A stretch of 43,091 nucleotides of DNA, taken from NCBI GenBank assembly GCA_035702665.1, contig DASSQD010000046.1, positions 1 through 43,091 of the forward strand, written 5' to 3'. Each line of letters opens with the position of its first letter. The first letter of the stretch is position 1. This stretch comes from VBDM01 sp035702665 (GTDB lineage Bacteria > Pseudomonadota > Gammaproteobacteria > Burkholderiales > SG8-39). Positions 39,165-43,091 of this stretch are shown in pieces. The translations under genes were made by a program, and so were the position numbers. The notes below the pieces were generated by a model. The model ran no database searches and was not told the DNA's origin. It was given only the letters and a program-made list of their open reading frames with translations.

Positions 39165-42100
39165 ATGACGCGCACCTTCGCAACAAAGATCACGGCTTGC
39201 CTGGCGGCCGCCTGCATGGTGGCGCAGCCGGCTTTCGGCGCGGTCACCGACATCGCCAACGTGCCGCTGGGCTCCACCGCGGGCGCGACCTTCCTCCCGA
39301 ATCTGCTCTTCACGCTCGATGAGTCGGGCAGCATGGCCTGGCATTTCCTTCCCGACTATGTCGACCCCAACACGTCCGGCATGACCAACAATCCATGCAT
39401 GACCGACTCCACTGGGAGCACCAACTGCAACTCCGCAGCCAACGGGTTCCCGGCCGGGGACCCGCCTTACGCCGCGGGCGGCCAGTTCGCGATGAACGGG
39501 GTCGCATACGATCCCAATTTCACGTACCTGGTCGGCCTGACCTCGGCCGGCGCGCCCGTCGCCACAGTGACGCCGCCCACGGTGACTAACGACGCCTATC
39601 TCGGCGGCGGCACCACCAACCTCACGACGGGCATCCAGGATCAGCGCTATTGCAACAAGAAGCCTACCAACGCCCCCGGTTCCTGGGCTACGGTGTGCAA
39701 GCGCAACGGCCAGGACGACACGAGCGGGAACCTGACCACGGGGCTGCCCGACGACCAGGGCAACACCATGACCGCGGGACAGTTCCCCTACCACACCAAT
39801 GCGTCCAACGCGAGCGCGGGCGCGATCTTCGGGATGCCCGAGATGATGCCGATCGGCAGCTTTACGCGCAGCGGCACCACCGTGACGGTCGGCACGATCA
39901 CGCCACCCGGCCTCACGACGTCGGACAAAGTCTATGTCACCACAGGCAACAACAACCTGAACGTGACGTGCGTCGCGGTCGCGTCGGTGACCGGCCCGAA
40001 CGCCCCGCCGAATTCTCCGTACACGTTTACCTACGCGACGAGCTCGTCGGGCACGATCGCGGCCACCAGCGGCTCCTATCGCAAGTGCGCGACGGGGACC
40101 TTTTCGCGCAGCGGCACCACCGTGACGGTCAACACCGCCGCCGCCCACGGCCTCGCATCCAACGACGGCATCACCACGTTCGTCGCTACCGGCAACGCGA
40201 TGAACATCACCTCGGTGGCGATCACGGTGACCAGCACGACTCAGTTCACCTACCCGGTCGGCGCCAGCGGGACCATTTCCTCCACGGCCGGATTCTGGGT
40301 ACGCGACGACCTGTACAACGTCGTGAGCAACGTCAACGGCCCGGCGATCTCGTATTGGATCAAGCCGATCGAGTGGTGCACGGACGTGGCGCTGACCGAC
40401 TGCGCCCAGTACATTCCGCCCGCGACCGTCCCGGCCGACCACCCGTTCCCGGCATACGTGCGCTTCTGCAGGTCGCAGGCCGAAGCGCTCGCCCCTGGCG
40501 CAGTGACGTTCGTGCCCTCCGTTCCGGCGGTCGCGCGCTGCCAGCTCAAGTACGTGAATACCACCGTGAGCGGCACCCCGGTGCAGTACATCTACCCGCG
40601 CTACGGCTGGTTCAACCGCGACACGATCAAATCGACCGTGGGGACCTACTCCAACCGGCCCAATCGGTCGGACTGCGCAGCGGCTCCCACGTGCACCTAC
40701 GCCGAGGAGATCGCGAACTACGCGAAGTGGTTCGCGTACTACCAGACGCGCATGCAGATGATGAAGACTTCCGCGGGACGGGCCTTCCTGCCTTTCATCT
40801 CCGCGCCGACGGCTTCCCCGCCGAAGGCGGACCGGCTGCGCGTGGGTTTCATCACGATCAACCCCAACGTTCCCAACGGAGGCTCCTCGGCGCAGACCAA
40901 CATCCAGTCGTCGAAATATCAGAGGATCGATACGTTCAACACGGGCAACGCCGGCAACTGGTACAACAAGTTCTACGCCATCATCCCCGGCAACAGCACG
41001 CCGCTGCGTCTGGCGCTGTCCCGGGCGGGATGGATCTACTCGGGAAAGCTCAATACGGGACTAACCACGGGCATACCGACGAGCGACGATCCCTTGCAGG
41101 CGTCGTGCCAGAAGAACTTCACCTTCCTGACGACCGACGGCTTCTGGAACCAGGGCCAGGGGCAGGACATCGCGGGCACCGCGATCGGCAACGGCAACAC
41201 GACTCCCAACGGCACCAACGTCAATTCCGCCGCCGTCAACCAGGACGGCATGGACGGCGATTCGGCGTTCAACGCCGGAGCGGGCAATCCGAACCCCTAC
41301 GCTGGCCTGACGCCGCCCGATTTCTTCTCGAGCCGCGCGCTCGGCACTTACGACGGCACCGCGGCCGGGTCGAAGCCCGTTACCGCGGGAACGAACCAAG
41401 GCACGGCGGGCACGCTCGCCGACATCGCGATGTACTACTACCGGACCGACCTCCGCGGAGGCCACGACCTCAACAACAACGCGACCGGTCCCTCGACCAG
41501 CCCCAACACCGTGCCGACCGCCGGCGCCGACGTCGCGACGGACAACGTGCCCGCCGTGTCGGGCAGCCCGGACTTCGCCGTTCACCAGCACATGAACACG
41601 TTCACCATCGGCTTGGCGGACGGCCTGTTGCGCTACCAGCCGAACTACGACGCCAAGCCCACGCCTCCGGGCGACTTCAACAACATCCTCACGGGCCAAG
41701 TCGGCAAATGCTTCTGGAACGGCGCCGGAGTCTGCAACTGGCCGGCCCCGCTCCAGAACGGCCAGGAGGCCCTCGATGACCTCTGGCACGCGGCAGTGAA
41801 CGGTCGCGGCAAGTTCTTCTCGGCGCTGAATCCCACGGCGCTCGCGAACGGCCTGGACGGCGCTCTGAACGCCCTGCAGGTGACCACCGCGTCGGCCTCG
41901 GCGGCCGCGACCTCGAGCCCGCAGGTCTCGGCGTCGAACACCCTAGCCTTCAGCACCACTTACGAGACCAGCCTGTGGGCCGGCCAGGTCTACGCGCAGC
42001 TCATCGATCCGCAGACCGGCCAGGTGATCACCATCGGGCCCAACAACGGCAAGGTGTGGCAGGCGGACACGCTCATGCTCAGCAAGATCGGCCCGGCGAG

Positions 42101-43091
42101 CGACAGCCGCAATATCCTCATGATCGATCCGACCAACGCCAACGGCACCAAGCTGAAGCCGTTCCAGTTCGTCAGCATGACCGCCGCGGAGCAGGCGTTC
42201 TTCCTCAACAAGTGCGTCCCGGCGAGCAACATGGCCCAGTGCACCACGCTCACGCCGACGCAGCTGCTCACGGCGAACGACGGCGTCGACCTGGTGAACT
42301 TCCTGCGAGGCCAGACGGGCAACGAAGCCACTGTGTTCCGCGATCGCTCCGAGCAGGACCCGAACACGCAGGCCACGATCCAGACGGTAATGGGTGACAT
42401 CGTCAACGCCCAGCCTGTCGACGTGCTGGCGCCGTTCTTCAAGTACGAGAACGAGTCGACCCATCCCGAGCCCGCCGGGCAGACCTACCCGACGTTCAGG
42501 ACCAACAACGCGAGCCGCGTTGGGCCTCTGCTGATCGCGGCGAACGACGGCTTCCTGCACGCCTTCAACCCCAATACGGGCGTGGAGAACTGGGCGTATG
42601 CGCCCAAATTCCTGATGCCGAACCTGTACCAGCTTTCCGATTTCGGCTACCCGGGGGCGCACCGCTACTTCGTCGACGGCACGCCGGAGACCGCCGACGT
42701 CTTCGACGCCACCGCCGCGGTCTGGAAGACCATCGTGGTGGGCGGGGCGAACTCGGGCGGTCGCGGCTTCTACGCGCTCGACATCACCGATCCGGTCAAC
42801 CCGAAGAGCTTGTGGGAATTCTGCGCCGATTCCACGCTTTGCCCCACCGATTCTTCCGGCAACATCCACAGCGATTCCGACCTCGGATTCAGCTACGGCA
42901 ATCCGATCATCGGCCGGCGCGTTTCGGACGGACGTTGGGTTGTGGTGGTCACCTCCGGGCTCAACAACGTCAGCCCCGGCACCGGCGTCGGCTTCTTCTA
43001 CGTGCTCGACGCGATCACCGGCCAGATCCTGCACAAGGTGAGCAACGGCGTGGGAAGCAGCACCCCGCTGGCGCCCTCGGGGCTCATGAAG
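39165..43091 (+). CDS. pilY1: type IV pilus tip adhesin PilY1, 5' part
   Basis: The frame runs open from ATG 39165 to the window end, giving 1309 codons without a stop. A signal peptide ends at AFGAV. A von Willebrand A-like domain starts with the MIDAS motif D52-E-S-G-S56. Residues of about 231-390 hold two related beta repeats. From about residue 1118 begins the PilC/PilY1 beta-propeller (LLIAANDGFLHAFN, HRYFVDGTPETADVF, VVGGANSGGRGFYALDI). PilY1 sits at the pilus tip, adheres to surfaces and calibrates retraction, often with Ca2+. The GGGAG site is ten bases upstream. The C-terminus, with the possible Ca2+ loop, is off the window. Confidence 0.94.
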   Translation, partial: MTRTFATKITACLAAACMVAQPAFGAVTDIANVPLGSTAGATFLPNLLFTLDESGSMAWHFLPDYVDPNTSGMTNNPCMTDSTGSTNCNSAANGFPAGDPPYAAGGQFAMNGVAYDPNFTYLVGLTSAGAPVATVTPPTVTNDAYLGGGTTNLTTGIQDQRYCNKKPTNAPGSWATVCKRNGQDDTSGNLTTGLPDDQGNTMTAGQFPYHTNASNASAGAIFGMPEMMPIGSFTRSGTTVTVGTITPPGLTTSDKVYVTTGNNNLNVTCVAVASVTGPNAPPNSPYTFTYATSSSGTIAATSGSYRKCATGTFSRSGTTVTVNTAAAHGLASNDGITTFVATGNAMNITSVAITVTSTTQFTYPVGASGTISSTAGFWVRDDLYNVVSNVNGPAISYWIKPIEWCTDVALTDCAQYIPPATVPADHPFPAYVRFCRSQAEALAPGAVTFVPSVPAVARCQLKYVNTTVSGTPVQYIYPRYGWFNRDTIKSTVGTYSNRPNRSDCAAAPTCTYAEEIANYAKWFAYYQTRMQMMKTSAGRAFLPFISAPTASPPKADRLRVGFITINPNVPNGGSSAQTNIQSSKYQRIDTFNTGNAGNWYNKFYAIIPGNSTPLRLALSRAGWIYSGKLNTGLTTGIPTSDDPLQASCQKNFTFLTTDGFWNQGQGQDIAGTAIGNGNTTPNGTNVNSAAVNQDGMDGDSAFNAGAGNPNPYAGLTPPDFFSSRALGTYDGTAAGSKPVTAGTNQGTAGTLADIAMYYYRTDLRGGHDLNNNATGPSTSPNTVPTAGADVATDNVPAVSGSPDFAVHQHMNTFTIGLADGLLRYQPNYDAKPTPPGDFNNILTGQVGKCFWNGAGVCNWPAPLQNGQEALDDLWHAAVNGRGKFFSALNPTALANGLDGALNALQVTTASASAAATSSPQVSASNTLAFSTTYETSLWAGQVYAQLIDPQTGQVITIGPNNGKVWQADTLMLSKIGPASDSRNILMIDPTNANGTKLKPFQFVSMTAAEQAFFLNKCVPASNMAQCTTLTPTQLLTANDGVDLVNFLRGQTGNEATVFRDRSEQDPNTQATIQTVMGDIVNAQPVDVLAPFFKYENESTHPEPAGQTYPTFRTNNASRVGPLLIAANDGFLHAFNPNTGVENWAYAPKFLMPNLYQLSDFGYPGAHRYFVDGTPETADVFDATAAVWKTIVVGGANSGGRGFYALDITDPVNPKSLWEFCADSTLCPTDSSGNIHSDSDLGFSYGNPIIGRRVSDGRWVVVVTSGLNNVSPGTGVGFFYVLDAITGQILHKVSNGVGSSTPLAPSGLMK
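39861..40130 (+). repeat. two direct repeats inside pilY1
   Basis: Thirty bases at 39861-39890 recur at 40101-40130 with one mismatch, exactly 240 bases apart, in frame. Each encodes FTRSGTTVTV or FSRSGTTVTV, the start of an ~80-residue beta unit ending SGTIAATSG or SGTISSTAG. The units resemble repeats found in large adhesins and phage tail proteins. Confidence 0.8.

Noticed and set aside
39861..40310. Phage origin for the PilY1 repeats
   Set aside because: The repeats recall phage tail modules, but no phage gene lies nearby and the frame and composition match the rest of PilY1.

Overview
The window is high-GC DNA, densely coded on both strands, and most likely comes from a betaproteobacterium of Burkholderiales type. 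The evidence is four periplasmic Bug/TctC solute-binding proteins without TctAB permeases (three complete, one partial), the divergent pmbA/darP pair followed by mogA, an ANR/FNR-type box, and a minor-pilin operon ending in pilY1. I saw no insertion sequence, phage, CRISPR array or plasmid feature. Intergenic gaps are short (none above about 220 bases), and several convergent genes touch or overlap.

Layout. 1-2051: end of a Bug protein, an MFS exporter, and two small paralogous two-helix membrane proteins with their own promoter and an intervening hairpin. 2235-4478: a divergent pair, a five-bladed-propeller lipoprotein and an esterase. 4534-5101: an ANR/FNR-like box and a VKOR-type thiol oxidoreductase. 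5191-9186: a likely operon of a thiol-dioxygenase-like cupin, a four-domain rhodanese, an alpha/beta hydrolase and a Bug protein, closed by a terminator. 9348-10454: zinc alcohol dehydrogenase. 10462-14940 (minus): branched-chain-type ABC transporter with fused LivH-LivM. 14986-15954: Bug protein. 15973-19866 (minus): tandem DUF4382-type lipoproteins. 19902-23155 (minus): Bug protein, phthalate-dioxygenase-like Rieske oxygenase and 4,5-dihydroxyphthalate-decarboxylase-like protein. 23225-24894: CoxG-like protein and a ketopantoate-reductase-like protein sharing one CTAG as both stop codons. 24977-30090: ScfR/DUF3612-type regulator, TRAP permeases dctQM, and a convergent TRAP binding protein. 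30153-33341: pmbA, darP, mogA, carboxylesterase. 33349-35492 (minus): degenerate PilZ-like protein, tRNA-Thr(CGU), Fur-family regulator. 35699-43091: type IV pilus minor pilin operon pilE-like, fimT, pilV, pilW, pilX, pilY1 (cut by the window end).

Functional theme. Much of the window captures and breaks down small organic acids: four Bug proteins, one ABC system and one TRAP system, paired with ring oxygenation, thiol oxidation, alcohol oxidation and ester hydrolysis. Housekeeping genes (pmbA, darP, mogA, tRNA) lie between this and the pilus operon. No single locus is clearly a wholly new system. The least explained are the paired small membrane proteins with their inverted-repeat promoter region, the cupin/four-rhodanese cluster with three rhodanese domains lacking the catalytic Cys, the tandem DUF4382 lipoproteins, and the CoxG/reductase pair. 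Several genes also have a -10-like hexamer immediately before a start codon with no Shine-Dalgarno, suggesting leaderless transcripts.
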